Source: Bacillus sp. B-jedd (GTDB taxonomy: Bacteria; Bacillota; Bacilli; Bacillales; Cytobacillaceae). Taken from it: DNA of 64,000 nucleotides. The position numbers and the translations under genes were made by a program. Where the stretch lies: contig NZ_CCXR01000001.1 of assembly GCF_000821085.1 (NCBI RefSeq), positions 682,001 through 746,000 of the forward strand, given 5' to 3'. The notes below the pieces were generated by a model that did no database searches, was not told where the DNA came from, and worked only from the letters and a program-made list of their open reading frames with translations. Of this stretch, positions 10,979 to 20,620 are shown in pieces (position 1 is the first letter of the stretch; every line of letters starts with the position of its first letter).

Positions 10979-11770
10979 ATGGAAAAGTATCTTGAAATGA
11001 TCCGGATCCGCTTCCTCATGATGCTCGCATATCGGACTAATTACTATACTGGGATATTAATTTACAGTATCAACATTGGCGCCTACTACTTTTTGTGGAA
11101 CGCCATTTACAGTGGCAAGGACAGCATTCAGGGAATGGATGTCAGTCAGATGACGACATATGTCGCGATTGCCTGGATGGCGCGGGCTTTTTATTTCAAC
11201 AATCTCGACCGCGAGATGGCGATGGAGATTATGGAAGGGAAAGTGGCGGTGGAATTGATCCGGCCCTACAGCTACCTTGGGATGAAAGTTATGCAGGGGC
11301 TCGGGGAAGGAATCTTCCGGCTGCTTTTCTTCTCACTTCCCGGCATGGTGCTCGTTGCACTTGTTTTTCCGATTAAGCTGTTTTGGGACCCGGCGGTATG
11401 GGGCTTATTTGCAGTATCGATTTTCTTTAGCTTTCTGATCAACACGCAGATCAATCTGCTGACAGGCATCACAACATTCTTTTTATATAATAATACCGGG
11501 CTGATCCGTGCAAAAAGAGTCGTCATTGACTTGTTTTCCGGCCTTCTTTTGCCGATGAGCTTTTTCCCGGGCTGGGCACAGGAAATCATGAAATTCCTTC
11601 CGTTCCAGGGAATCAGCTACATCCCGAGCATGATTGTGACAAAGGGGTTCACTACCAGCCAGGCGCTTGAAGCGATTACCCAGCAGGCCGGCTGGGTTCT
11701 GATACTCCTCGTGCCCATTTATTTCTTCTGGCAGCTCGCAAAAAAACAGCTTGTCATTCAGGGGGGCTGA
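10979..11770 (+). CDS. ABC-2 family transporter permease (first of pair)
   Basis: A 263-residue membrane protein with about six hydrophobic segments, beginning MEKYLEMIRIRFLMMLAYRTNYYTG and ending in a helix WVLILLVPIYFFW. It has the soluble stretch NLDREMAMEIMEGKVAVELIRPYSY seen in DUF990-like ABC-2 permeases. GGGGAGGTG precedes the ATG. It follows the ATPase after 15 bases and is followed within 2 bases by the second permease, so the three are one operon and one complex. Confidence 0.85.
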   Translation: MEKYLEMIRIRFLMMLAYRTNYYTGILIYSINIGAYYFLWNAIYSGKDSIQGMDVSQMTTYVAIAWMARAFYFNNLDREMAMEIMEGKVAVELIRPYSYLGMKVMQGLGEGIFRLLFFSLPGMVLVALVFPIKLFWDPAVWGLFAVSIFFSFLINTQINLLTGITTFFLYNNTGLIRAKRVVIDLFSGLLLPMSFFPGWAQEIMKFLPFQGISYIPSMIVTKGFTTSQALEAITQQAGWVLILLVPIYFFWQLAKKQLVIQGG

Positions 11771-11772
11771 CC

Positions 11773-12558
11773 TTGTTTTACGCATCGATGTTTTTCCAAT
11801 ATGCCGGGCAGTACATGAAAACGAGGCTGCAATACAGGGCCGACCTTGTGGTAGAACTGTTTTCCGATTTACTTTCCCAGGCAGTGAATTTTATCTTTAT
11901 TCTCGTCGTCTTTGGCCATACGTCTTTATTGAATGGCTGGAGCAGGGATGAAATCATCTTTATTTATGGCTTTTTTCTTGTTCCTTATGCCGTGTTTTCA
12001 GCGTTCTTCAACATATGGGACTTCAATGAACGATATATCGTCAAAGGCGAGCTTGACCGGATTTTGACCCGGCCGATTCACAGCCTTTTCCAAATCATTC
12101 TTGAGAGGCTGGAACTGGAAGGCTTGTTTGGGGCGATTACTGGGATTGCGATCATGGTTTACGCCGGATCAAGTCTCGATATTGGCCTTTCATGGTTCGA
12201 CCCTCTCGTCTTCCTTTTGTTTGTCGCTGGGGGCGCGCTTATTTATGGCGGCGTATTTATCATGCTCGCCTGCATCAGCTTCTGGGCGGATGCGAAAACC
12301 TCGATCATGCCGATGATGTACAATATTGGCAACTATGGCCGCTACCCGGTTGATATTTACAACAAAGTGATCCGCTTCGTACTCACGTGGATTTTGCCAT
12401 TCGCCTTTGTCGGAGTGTATCCGGCCGCCTGGTTTCTCGGGAAGCAAGAATGGTACGGATATGCATTCCTCACCCCTGTAATGGGCGTCGTCTTTTTCAC
12501 ACTTTCCGTTTTTCTTTGGAACGAGGGCGTGAAAAAGTATCGGGGGGCGGGGAATTAA
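11773..12558 (+). CDS. ABC-2 family transporter permease (DUF990-like, second of pair)
   Basis: A 261-residue membrane protein with six predicted hydrophobic helices. It shows GELDRILTRPIHSLFQIILERLE in the first cytoplasmic stretch and WDFNERYI before it, as in the DUF990 ABC-2 family. The TTG start at 11773 uses the GGGGGG at the end of the preceding gene as ribosome site. It forms the exporter with the two preceding products. The operon ends at the hairpin at 12587. Confidence 0.85.
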   Translation: MFYASMFFQYAGQYMKTRLQYRADLVVELFSDLLSQAVNFIFILVVFGHTSLLNGWSRDEIIFIYGFFLVPYAVFSAFFNIWDFNERYIVKGELDRILTRPIHSLFQIILERLELEGLFGAITGIAIMVYAGSSLDIGLSWFDPLVFLLFVAGGALIYGGVFIMLACISFWADAKTSIMPMMYNIGNYGRYPVDIYNKVIRFVLTWILPFAFVGVYPAAWFLGKQEWYGYAFLTPVMGVVFFTLSVFLWNEGVKKYRGAGN

Positions 12559-12586
12559 CCATCCATCCATATATATTTTGACATAG

Positions 12587-12617
12587 AACCTGCTGATTAA
12601 TAGTCGGCAGGTTTTTT
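12587..12617 (+). terminator. Terminator of the ABC transporter operon
   Basis: Stem AACCTGCTGA / TCGGCAGGTT with one G-T pair, followed by TTTTT. Confidence 0.8.
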
Positions 12618-12714
12618 ATGTGAAAATTTTGCAAAGGTACGTCCGCAATTGTGAATACTTTATTACAATACCTTGAAACTGTAAGAAAAGTGGGTGTACC
12701 ACTCTATTTGTTTA

Positions 12715-12741
12715 TAACGGTTAATCAAAAAGTACCGATAA
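12715..12741 (+). promoter_or_regulatory. Sigma-D promoter of the accessory chemotaxis operon
   Basis: TAAC (12715-12718), a 15-nt spacer, then ACCGATAA (12734-12741). The Bacillus sigma-D consensus is TAAA-N15-GCCGATAT, and the spacing is exact. It lies about 40 bp upstream of the cheA ATG. Confidence 0.7.
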
Positions 12742-12780
12742 GATTAATATATTCCCAAAAAAAGAGAAGGAGGGGAAACA

Positions 12781-14838
12781 ATGGCGAATCACACTGTCGA
12801 TGAAGCGATTCTTGAAGCGTATATTCTGGAATTTTCCCAGCTGACAGAGCAGCTTGAATTAATCATCCTTAGCTGTGAGCGGGCGGGGGATTATTCGGCT
12901 GAAACTGTTAACGACATTTTTCGTATCATGCATACGATTAAAGGTTCTTCGAGCATGATGGCTTATAATACCATTGCTTGTTTAGCTCATGTCTTAGAGG
13001 ACCTCTTTTCATTTTTACGCCAAGAAACGTTAAGGATGGAAGATTACTCGAAGATATCCGATTTGATGCTTAGCGGAATCGATTTTATGAAAGTAGAGCT
13101 GGAGAAAATCAGAAATGGAGATAGCGCAGATGGCAATGCGGAAGAATTAGTGCAGGAAGCTGAAAAATACCTCGATATTCTCAAGATGAAACGGAGGAAG
13201 AAACAGGATCATCTCCTTCCTGATGACATGGTCGATGGGGGGATGGCAGGGAATTCGCTGACCGTTGCTGAAGGCTTGAACCGGTACGAGGCGGTGATCA
13301 TGCTTGAAGATTGCAGCGGCATGGAAAATGTCCGGGCTTACCAGATAATTCAGCGATTTAAAGAAGATATTCATGGAATCACCTATGAACCAGCAGGCCT
13401 GGAAAGTGACTTTTCAACAGCTGCATTGATCAAGGAGCAAGGATTCAGGCTTTTTATTCAGACTGAGAAGTCCTTTGAAGAGGTTGGAAATTTATTCAAT
13501 TTTGTTACATACGTCCAATCATTTGAATTGAAAGAAATTGAAATCCAGGCAGCCCAAAAACTGGCGGACCAATCTGCCGGACTCAGTGGCGCGCATGGCA
13601 ACAAACAAGAAAAGGAATCAAGGAAGAACGGCCATTCATCAAGTTTCATTAGTGTAAATGTCACGAAACTTGATGAATTGATGGACATGGTCGGTGAACT
13701 TGTCATTGCCGAGGCAATGGTGACCCAGCATCCTGAGATTGTCGGGCTGGAACTTGAGCAGTTTACAAAAGCAGCAAGGCACTTAAGGAAAATAACATCT
13801 GAAATCCAAGATAAAGTAATGTCAATCCGGATGCTCCCGCTTTCAGGAACGTTTAAAAAAATGAACCGGATTGTCAGGGATATGGGCAAAAAATTAAATA
13901 AAAGCGTGGAGCTTCGGCTGATTGGCGAAGAGACTGAAGTTGATAAAAATATCATTGAGCATATTTCAGATCCGATTATGCATATTGTTCGAAATGCCAT
14001 TGACCATGGCATCGAAAGCAGGGAGGAGAGGGCAGAAAGCGGCAAGCCGGAAACAGGGATGCTTACTCTTGAAGCCAGGAATGCCGGAAATGAAGTGTGG
14101 ATCATCATAAGGGATGACGGGCAGGGGCTTCATAAGGAAAAGCTTTTGCAAAAGGCAAGAGAAAGAAGTCTTTTGAACAAAAAAGAGAGTGGCCTAACTG
14201 ATAGTGAGATTTATAACCTTATTCTCCTGCCGGGGTTTTCGACAAAGGAAGCCGTGACAGAATACAGCGGCCGCGGCGTCGGGCTTGATGTCGTGGCAAA
14301 AAATATACATGCCGTCGGCGGCACAGTAGCAATTGAAAGTGAAGCAGGGAAAGGTACGGGCATCATAATTAAAATCCCGCTTACCCTCGCAATTATTGAT
14401 GGGATGAATGTAAAGGTCGGCGATTCGTTTTTCACCATCTCGACCACCCAGATCAAGGAATCGTTCAGGCCTGAAAGCAGGGAGATCATCCGGGATCCCA
14501 ATGGAAGTGAAATGATTATGGTCAGGGGGATCTGTTATCCAATCATTCGGCTTCATGAACGTTTGGGAATCCAAACGGAGATCAATCAAATCGAAAATGG
14601 CATCTTAATTATGTCTGAGTACCAGGGCGGATTTGTCTGTATTTTTGCTGACCGCCTGATTGGCCAGCAGCAAGTAGTCCTGAAACCCCTCCCTCGCTAC
14701 ATTAAGGAATTCAGCAATGTAAGCGGTATTTCCGGCTGCACCTTACTTGGTGATGGGAATATCAGCTTAATTCTCGATGTGGCGGGGCTGGCCAGAGGAA
14801 AAGAAAATGAAAGGGAAAGGGGCGTTTTTCATGAATGA
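12781..14838 (+). CDS. cheA: Chemotaxis histidine kinase CheA (accessory cluster)
   Basis: 685 residues. An HPt domain lies at about 5-105 with the phosphorylated His51 in MHTIKGSSSMM. A region at about 165-260 resembles the P2-like part of Bacillus CheA. P3 dimerisation begins at VNVTKLDELMDMVGEL (about 300). The HATPase has the N-box HIVRNAIDHGIESREER and G-boxes DDGQGL and GRGVGLDVV. The CheW-like P5 domain spans about 540-675. It autophosphorylates in response to receptors and passes the phosphate to CheY and CheB. AAGGAGGGG precedes the ATG. It overlaps the following cheW by 8 bases. A second, different cheA lies at 29286, so the genome has at least two kinases. Confidence 0.94.
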   Translation: MANHTVDEAILEAYILEFSQLTEQLELIILSCERAGDYSAETVNDIFRIMHTIKGSSSMMAYNTIACLAHVLEDLFSFLRQETLRMEDYSKISDLMLSGIDFMKVELEKIRNGDSADGNAEELVQEAEKYLDILKMKRRKKQDHLLPDDMVDGGMAGNSLTVAEGLNRYEAVIMLEDCSGMENVRAYQIIQRFKEDIHGITYEPAGLESDFSTAALIKEQGFRLFIQTEKSFEEVGNLFNFVTYVQSFELKEIEIQAAQKLADQSAGLSGAHGNKQEKESRKNGHSSSFISVNVTKLDELMDMVGELVIAEAMVTQHPEIVGLELEQFTKAARHLRKITSEIQDKVMSIRMLPLSGTFKKMNRIVRDMGKKLNKSVELRLIGEETEVDKNIIEHISDPIMHIVRNAIDHGIESREERAESGKPETGMLTLEARNAGNEVWIIIRDDGQGLHKEKLLQKARERSLLNKKESGLTDSEIYNLILLPGFSTKEAVTEYSGRGVGLDVVAKNIHAVGGTVAIESEAGKGTGIIIKIPLTLAIIDGMNVKVGDSFFTISTTQIKESFRPESREIIRDPNGSEMIMVRGICYPIIRLHERLGIQTEINQIENGILIMSEYQGGFVCIFADRLIGQQQVVLKPLPRYIKEFSNVSGISGCTLLGDGNISLILDVAGLARGKENERERGVFHE

Positions 14839-15310
14839 AACTGTCCAGGAAGAGTTCGAGGACAGCCAGGCAGGGAAGTATCTGACCTTCAACCTGGAAA
14901 ATGAAATCTTCGGGATCGATATTAAATATGTTATGGAAATCATCGGGATTCAGCGGATTACAATCATTCCAGAAGTACCGGATTACATTCGGGGGATCAT
15001 TAATCTCCGCGGCAAAATTATCCCCGTTATGGATGTCCGCCTCCGTTTTAAGAAAAAGTTGAAAGAATATAATGACAGGACTTGCATTATCGTTGTGGAT
15101 GTAAATGATTTATCGGTCGGCCTCATTGTTGACCGTGTTTCAGAAGTATTGAGCATCAATCCTGAAGATATTGTCCCGCCTCCGGAAATCAGCCAGGGTG
15201 CCAATAAATACGTCAAAGGGATTGGCAAGTCAGGCGGTGGCGTTAAGCTTATATTGAATTGCGATAAATTGCTTCACGAAGACATAAAAGAACAATTGCT
15301 TCACATTTGA
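14831..15310 (+). CDS. cheW: Chemotaxis adaptor CheW (accessory cluster)
   Basis: A 159-residue CheW-domain adaptor that couples receptor to CheA. It shows the family pattern [15 protein letters not shown], then [17 protein letters not shown] and [11 protein letters not shown]. The ATG at 14831 ([11 protein letters not shown]) has AAAGGGGCG upstream and overlaps the cheA stop, which implies translational coupling. Longer in-frame starts lie inside cheA and have no better site. Two more cheW genes are present at 31329 and 31791. Confidence 0.92.
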   Translation: MNETVQEEFEDSQAGKYLTFNLENEIFGIDIKYVMEIIGIQRITIIPEVPDYIRGIINLRGKIIPVMDVRLRFKKKLKEYNDRTCIIVVDVNDLSVGLIVDRVSEVLSINPEDIVPPPEISQGANKYVKGIGKSGGGVKLILNCDKLLHEDIKEQLLHI

Positions 15311-15329
15311 CGAGGGGGTTTTTAAGACG

Positions 15330-17030
15330 ATGAAATGGCTGCAAAATATGAAAATTGGCAAAAAATTATCAATCGCTTTTCTTTCCGTTGCAATCTTTAC
15401 TGGGGCAATCGGCGCATATCAGATTTTTACGATGAAAAAGATTGAAACTAACTATTCCAACCTGTACGCCAACTATGGTATTGCCGCGGCTGATATTGGC
15501 CAATATGCAATGCATTTCCAGGACAGCCGCGCCGTCCTTCGGGATTTAATTATGACGAAGGATCCGGTAAAGAGAGATGGATACAGGGACAGACTAATGG
15601 AATTAACCGAAGAAATGAAAGAACACGAAGAGTTTTTTAAGAAGAAGATTAAAGAGCAGAAGCTTAAAAACATTCTCGTTTCGCTCAATATTTCAATAGA
15701 GGAATATTTCAGTGTCCGTGAACAAATCATTAGTCTGGCCTATTCAGGAAAAGCAGACGAGGCTTATCAATTGCTCGTTGATAAAGGGATACCGCCTGCC
15801 AAAGCAGCGGACCAGAACATTAACCGATTGTTTGATAATAAAATCGAAGGCGGCCGCCAAACATCGGTAGAGTTAGGGAGCGATACGGCAAGAACAATTT
15901 GGATAGTGGTTGTTATTGTTCTTGCAGCTGCCTTAATTGCGGTTCTCACGGGAACCTTTATGACCATGGTCATAAGAAGGCCGCTCGTAAAAATGCTCCA
16001 AACAGCCGAGGAAATCGCGAACGGCAATCTGGATGTTGAAATTGACATTGATACAAAAGACGAAATCGGCGATTTAGCCGATGCCTTCAGAAAGGTCACT
16101 CACAACCTGAATGAGATCATGCATGAAGTCCAGTCAGCGTCAAGCCAGGTTGCAGCTGGATCGAAACAAGTATCCGAGGCCAGTATCTCCTTGTCCCAGG
16201 GCGCAACCGAGCAGGCAAGCTCAGTTGAACAGCTGTCGGCCACCATCGAAGAAATTTCCGCACAGACGAAACTGAATGCTGAAAATGCCAATGAAGCGAA
16301 TGAACTAGCTGAAGTTGCCAGGCAAAATGCCAAAGGTGGAAATGGCCAAATGAATGAGATGCTTAAAGCGATGGAGGATATTAATATTGCTTCTGAAGGA
16401 ATCTCAAAGATTATAAAAGTCATAGATGAGATCGCTTTCCAGACGAACATCCTGGCGTTGAATGCCGCCGTTGAAGCAGCAAGGGCCGGCCAGCATGGCA
16501 AGGGATTCGCGGTAGTCGCCGAGGAAGTGCGCAATTTGGCTGCAAGGTCGGCAAATGCCGCCAAAGAAACAACGGAAATGATTGAAGGATCCATTAAGAA
16601 AGTAGAAGGCGGAACGAAGATAGCCAAATCGACTGCAGCCGCATTAGGTAAAATCGTTGAGGATGTCGCCAGGGTTGCATCATTGGTAAATGGCATCTCT
16701 GTTGCCTCCAACGAACAGGCTGTTGGCATTTCCCAGATTAACCAGGGGATTATGCAGGTTTCCCAAGTCGTCCAGGCCAATTCAGCCACTTCCGAGGAAA
16801 GTGCCGCCGCGAGTGAAGAGTTGTCAAGCCAGGCTGATATCCTCAGGGAAAAAGTCAGCCAGTTCAAGTTACAAAACAATCAAGCCCTGTATTCCGGCAT
16901 GAATGCTGAAGCGGCCGGCTTTTCGGACCGAACCTTCCAGGGGCGTTATCCAGGAAGTGCGTATGCTGAGGCTGCCGCTGCAAGGCAGAAAAAAATAGAG
17001 TTGACAGATAAAGAGTTTGGCAAATATTAA
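15330..17030 (+). CDS. Methyl-accepting chemotaxis protein (HAMP-containing, accessory cluster)
   Basis: 566 residues with TM1 at about 12-33, a periplasm-side four-helix bundle of about 150 residues, TM2 at about 187-211, a HAMP domain at about 212-265 and a signalling domain. The tip reads [28 protein letters not shown]. This differs from the [24 protein letters not shown] form of the two other receptors in the window, so it belongs to another receptor class and probably pairs with the adjacent CheA and CheW. The last 45 residues form a tail rich in Ala, Gly and Tyr. The ligand is unknown. It is co-transcribed with cheW (19 bases) and the next cheR. Confidence 0.92.
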   Translation: MKWLQNMKIGKKLSIAFLSVAIFTGAIGAYQIFTMKKIETNYSNLYANYGIAAADIGQYAMHFQDSRAVLRDLIMTKDPVKRDGYRDRLMELTEEMKEHEEFFKKKIKEQKLKNILVSLNISIEEYFSVREQIISLAYSGKADEAYQLLVDKGIPPAKAADQNINRLFDNKIEGGRQTSVELGSDTARTIWIVVVIVLAAALIAVLTGTFMTMVIRRPLVKMLQTAEEIANGNLDVEIDIDTKDEIGDLADAFRKVTHNLNEIMHEVQSASSQVAAGSKQVSEASISLSQGATEQASSVEQLSATIEEISAQTKLNAENANEANELAEVARQNAKGGNGQMNEMLKAMEDINIASEGISKIIKVIDEIAFQTNILALNAAVEAARAGQHGKGFAVVAEEVRNLAARSANAAKETTEMIEGSIKKVEGGTKIAKSTAAALGKIVEDVARVASLVNGISVASNEQAVGISQINQGIMQVSQVVQANSATSEESAAASEELSSQADILREKVSQFKLQNNQALYSGMNAEAAGFSDRTFQGRYPGSAYAEAAAARQKKIELTDKEFGKY

Positions 17031-17084
17031 GAATTGCTGGGGGAGAGTCACTGGCTCTCTCCCTCATAGTAAGCAGGTGGAAAA

Positions 17085-17900
17085 ATGATAAGCATGTCTA
17101 ATAAAGAATTTTTACAGATGTCGGATTATATTCATCAGAACTATGGAATTTATCTGAAGGAAGAAAAAAAAATGATTCTTGAAGGCCGCCTTTGCCAATT
17201 GCTCCAGGAGCTTAATTTTTCATCGTACTCCGATTACTTCCAGCACCTTTTAGAAGATAAAACGGAAATGGCAGTGTCGGCACTTGTCGAAAGAGTGACG
17301 ACAAATCATACTTATTTCATGCGGGAAAAGGAACATTTCTTTTTTTTTCAGAACACAATCCTTCCCAATTTGGCGCAGGCGGAAAGAAGCAGGGATTTAA
17401 GGATTTGGAGTGCGGGCTGTTCGACTGGGGAGGAGCCATACACGCTTGCGATGATTCTCGATGAGTTTTTTGGCGTGGAGAAGCAAAGATGGGATACAAA
17501 GGTACTTGCCACCGACCTTTCAACAAAGGTTTTAATTTCAGCAAAAAAGGGGGTCTATCGTAAGGAATCCCTGGCAGTAATACCTGCGATTTGGAAACAG
17601 CTTTATTTTAATGAAAAAACCCAGGAAAGCTCCGAGATTGTTGACAGAATAAAAAATGAAGTTATTTTCCGCAGGCTGAACTTGATGGAGCCGACCTTTC
17701 CTTTCAAGAAGAAATTCCATGTCATTTTTTGCCGGAATGTAATGATCTATTTTGACCAAGAAACAAAAAAAGAATTGGTGGACAAGTTTTATTCTTGTCT
17801 TGAAACAGGCGGATATTTATTTATCGGACAGTCTGAAACGATAGACAGGTCGGCAAGCAAATTCAGGTATATAATGCCTGCTGTTTACAGAAAGGAATGA
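17085..17900 (+). CDS. cheR: Chemotaxis protein methyltransferase CheR (accessory cluster)
   Basis: S-adenosylmethionine-dependent glutamate methyltransferase acting on receptors. The 271-residue protein has an N-terminal helical CheR-N domain (about 1-85) and the SAM fold with WSAGCSTGEEPYTLAM, VLATDLS and the FCRNVMIYF motif. TTNHTYFMRE is the family's linker motif. The ATG at 17085 has GCAGGTGG upstream. It sits between the receptor and cheB of the same operon. One of three cheR genes in the window. Confidence 0.92.
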   Translation: MISMSNKEFLQMSDYIHQNYGIYLKEEKKMILEGRLCQLLQELNFSSYSDYFQHLLEDKTEMAVSALVERVTTNHTYFMREKEHFFFFQNTILPNLAQAERSRDLRIWSAGCSTGEEPYTLAMILDEFFGVEKQRWDTKVLATDLSTKVLISAKKGVYRKESLAVIPAIWKQLYFNEKTQESSEIVDRIKNEVIFRRLNLMEPTFPFKKKFHVIFCRNVMIYFDQETKKELVDKFYSCLETGGYLFIGQSETIDRSASKFRYIMPAVYRKE

Positions 17901-17924
17901 AAGTAAGTTGGTGGGTGGCAAGAA

Positions 17925-18941
17925 ATGTATACACAAAGCAAAATTAAAGTACTTATCGTGGACGATTCTTTGTTTTCCCGGACATTGATTAAACGTGGTA
18001 TTGAAGCAGACGGGGCTATCGAGGTGGTTGCCGAAGCAGGCGATCCTTTCCAGGCAAGGGATTATATTCTGGAGTTTACGCCTGATGTTATGATTTGTGA
18101 TATTGAAATGCCTAAAATGGACGGGATAGCATTTATCCGGAAGCTATTGCCACAATACAAAATCCCCGTTTTAGTTGTCAGTTCGGATGCCACTGCATGG
18201 GCTGAAGCGAGAAATGCGGGTGCGGCAGCCTTTATTGCCAAGCCTGAAAGCAACGGGCCATCCGCGCTGAATAAGTTTTTAGTTGAATTGACCTGCAGAA
18301 TAAAAAAAGTTGCAATGACAAACATCCCTATTCCTGGAGAAACCGGGCTTTCAGCTCCTATCTATCAGGCTAAATTCATTGCCTTTGGTGCTTCAACTGG
18401 TGGAACTGAGGCCTTGTTCCATATCTTAAAATCCTTGCCGACAACGATACCAGGCATTGTTGCTGTGCAGCATATCCCATCGGGATTTTCGTCTATGTTC
18501 GCAAGCCGTCTGAATCAACTAACCCACTTTATCGTTAAGGAAGCGGAGACGGGCGATAAGATTGAACCGGGAAAGGTGCTAATTGCCCCGGGGGACAAAC
18601 ATATGAAAATAATAAAAGAAGGCACCTTTTTCAAAACAGTCTGTTTTCACGGGGAAAAAGTTAATGGCCACCGCCCTTCCGTCGATGTTTTATTTGACTC
18701 AGCCGCGAAGGTCGGAGGCAGCGATTCCATTGGGATAATTTTGACAGGCATGGGGTATGACGGGGCAAAAGGATTATTGGCCATGAGAAGAAATGGAGCC
18801 AGGACAATCGGGCAAGACGAGTCTTCCTCCATCGTATACGGTATGCCCATGGCCGCAAATAATATCGGCGCTGTTGAAAAACAAATACCTTTGTTCAAAA
18901 TTCCGGCAGCCATCTTATCAATGGTTACTCAAAAAAAGTAA
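17925..18941 (+). CDS. cheB: Chemotaxis methylesterase/deamidase CheB (accessory cluster)
   Basis: A response-regulator-controlled glutamate methylesterase of 338 residues. The receiver domain is at about 7-125 with Asp13, Asp14 and phosphoacceptor Asp59 in CDIEMPKMDG. The esterase domain at about 150-335 has the catalytic Ser in GASTGG, His in VQHIPSGF and Asp in LTGMGYDGAKG. It ends the accessory operon, ahead of a strong bidirectional terminator. It counteracts the preceding CheR for adaptation. Confidence 0.92.
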   Translation: MYTQSKIKVLIVDDSLFSRTLIKRGIEADGAIEVVAEAGDPFQARDYILEFTPDVMICDIEMPKMDGIAFIRKLLPQYKIPVLVVSSDATAWAEARNAGAAAFIAKPESNGPSALNKFLVELTCRIKKVAMTNIPIPGETGLSAPIYQAKFIAFGASTGGTEALFHILKSLPTTIPGIVAVQHIPSGFSSMFASRLNQLTHFIVKEAETGDKIEPGKVLIAPGDKHMKIIKEGTFFKTVCFHGEKVNGHRPSVDVLFDSAAKVGGSDSIGIILTGMGYDGAKGLLAMRRNGARTIGQDESSSIVYGMPMAANNIGAVEKQIPLFKIPAAILSMVTQKK

Positions 18942-18964
18942 CAGATCTCGATTCGGAAAAAAAT

Positions 18965-19018
18965 AAAGATTGCCTAACCCGCTTACCTGTTTTAGCCAGG
19001 CGGGAGGCAATCTTTTTT
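18965..19018. terminator. Bidirectional terminator between cheB and motB
   Basis: Stem AAAGATTGCC / GGCAATCTTT at 18965-18974 and 19006-19015, with further internal pairing (CCCGC / GCGGG). A T-run follows on the plus strand and an A-run precedes it, so it serves the convergent motB as well. Confidence 0.8.
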
Positions 19019-19080
19019 CTTTGAATGGCATCCATAATTTCCTAAGTAATTAAGAATCCATAAATTCTTATCGGTTACAT

Positions 19081-19839
19081 TCACTGGTTGATTTTATCCA
19101 TTGTCCCGGTACCACGTAAGATAACAATGTTTACACGGCGGTTTGCCTGCCGATGTTCGGCTGTATCGTTTGGATAAAGCGGGCTGAACTCACCATATCC
19201 TGTGAATTGCATCCGGTTTTCTTTAATATTTTTGGATGCAAAATAGTGAAGGACGCTTCCAGCCCGGGCGGAAGATAGTTCCCAGTTCGAACGGAAGGGA
19301 GCGTTGCCGATCGGCACATTATCTGTATGGCCTTCAATACTGATTGGATTGGAGACGGTGTTCAAAAGTCCGGTAATTTCGTTAAGAGTCTTAAAGGCGC
19401 TTCCCTTTAAAATAGCTTGGCCTGGTTCGAAGAGAATAACATCCTTTAACGATACTTCCACGCCACGCCTCGTATCCGATAAAGTTACGACAGCATTTAA
19501 TCTATTATCTGCTATGTATTTCTGCAGTTTTTCTTTTAATGCTTCCAGCTCGGGATCGACACTGTTTTCTTTTTCCGGAGGCTTTTCCTCTTTCTGCTCT
19601 TCCTTTTCAGTTGGAGGGTTGGGGGTCAAGCCCTTTTGGTCATTCTTAATCGGAGAACCTTTGAACTCTGATTTAAAAGAATTCATAATGGCCTCGTATT
19701 TTGAAACGTTAATGCTGCTTGATGCGAATAAAACAATGAACAAAGCCAGCAACAGTGTAAGGATATCCGCATATGGTATCAGCCATGACTCATCTATATG
19801 CTCTTCGTGTTCTTCGACTCGTTTACGCCGTCTGCTCAT
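19081..19839 (-). CDS. motB: Flagellar stator protein MotB
   Basis: About 252 residues. A short basic N-terminus (MSRRRKRVEEHEEH) is followed by one membrane helix with the proton-binding Asp in SWLIPYADILTLLLALFIVLF. A charged linker rich in Glu, Lys and Pro follows, then an OmpA-like peptidoglycan-binding domain with EGHTDNVPI and NRRVNIVIL. It anchors the stator to the wall and couples ion flow to rotation. The conserved channel with Tyr-Ala-Asp suits a proton-driven MotB. The ATG at 19839 matches the B. subtilis MotB start and has GGAG nine bases upstream. It overlaps the end of motA. Confidence 0.94.
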   Translation of the reverse strand: MSRRRKRVEEHEEHIDESWLIPYADILTLLLALFIVLFASSSINVSKYEAIMNSFKSEFKGSPIKNDQKGLTPNPPTEKEEQKEEKPPEKENSVDPELEALKEKLQKYIADNRLNAVVTLSDTRRGVEVSLKDVILFEPGQAILKGSAFKTLNEITGLLNTVSNPISIEGHTDNVPIGNAPFRSNWELSSARAGSVLHYFASKNIKENRMQFTGYGEFSPLYPNDTAEHRQANRRVNIVILRGTGTMDKINQ

Positions 19840-20620
19840 TAGCATTTACTCCATTTTTGCTTTCTAAGTTCAACCGTTCCTTAGGGGTTATATAGACTGC
19901 CAGTTTCTTTTCAAGCGCACTTGGTGACAAGCCTTTATAAATTCCCAGAATGCCTTCAATCGTTAAAAGTTTTAATTCTTCCTCTTGTTTTGAGATCCTT
20001 TTTAATTTGTTGGCGATCGGATGCCAGAGTACATACCCGGTAAAAATCCCGAGTAGTGTAGCGATAAATGCTGCAGCAATTGAATGCCCGAGCTTGTCAA
20101 CGTTATTTAAGTTTCCTAGGGAGGCAACAAGGCCGACAACCGCTCCCAGTACTCCAAGTGTGGGAGCGTAGGTACCCATCTGGGTGAAAATCAATGCTCC
20201 GGTTTTATGACGTCTTCCAATTTCATCGACTTCTTCGTGAAGTATATCTTCAATAAACTCATAATCATGCCCATCAATTAAAAGCTCTAGCCCGTTTTTG
20301 AAAAAGGGGTCCTCAGTATTTGCGGCGGTTTCTTCCAATGCCAGCAATCCTTCCCGCTTTGCAATTTCGGCACAACGGACTATGTTTGAAATTTGCTCAG
20401 ACTTGGGGGTCAGCTTAGGCTCGAATAGGGCTATCTTCAAAAGGATAGGGAATTTTTTTGCCTCCCGGAAAGGAAAAGCTATCAAGATTGCCGCGACTGT
20501 TCCTCCAAAGATAATTAGGAAGGCGGCGGGGTTGTACAACGCGGATAAGGATGCTCCTTTTAAAACCATTCCCAAGCCAATTGCAATAAGTGCTATCAAA
20601 ACTCCAATAATGCTAGACAT
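19823..20620 (-). CDS. motA: Flagellar stator protein MotA
   Basis: About 265 residues with four membrane helices. The first two are near residues 2-22 and 32-50. The last two, around ALIFTQMGTYAPTLGVLGAVVGLVASL and SIAAAFIATLLGIFTGYVLW, carry the conserved Pro and Thr of the channel. The large cytoplasmic loop contains RREGLLALEE-like sequence. It forms the stator with MotB. AAAGGAG lies just upstream; the second ATG (20620) has the better spacing and the first (20623) is also possible. A weak sigma-D-like promoter lies at 20640-20665. Confidence 0.94.
   Translation of the reverse strand: MSSIIGVLIALIAIGLGMVLKGASLSALYNPAAFLIIFGGTVAAILIAFPFREAKKFPILLKIALFEPKLTPKSEQISNIVRCAEIAKREGLLALEETAANTEDPFFKNGLELLIDGHDYEFIEDILHEEVDEIGRRHKTGALIFTQMGTYAPTLGVLGAVVGLVASLGNLNNVDKLGHSIAAAFIATLLGIFTGYVLWHPIANKLKRISKQEEELKLLTIEGILGIYKGLSPSALEKKLAVYITPKERLNLESKNGVNANEQTA

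Noticed and set aside
16100..16879. Long minus-strand open frame of 259 codons inside the receptor gene, with similar ones at 33524-34123 and 13458-14108
   Set aside because: They are antisense to strongly conserved receptor and kinase domains and are rich in Ser and Ala, as expected from the codon pattern of the coding strand.
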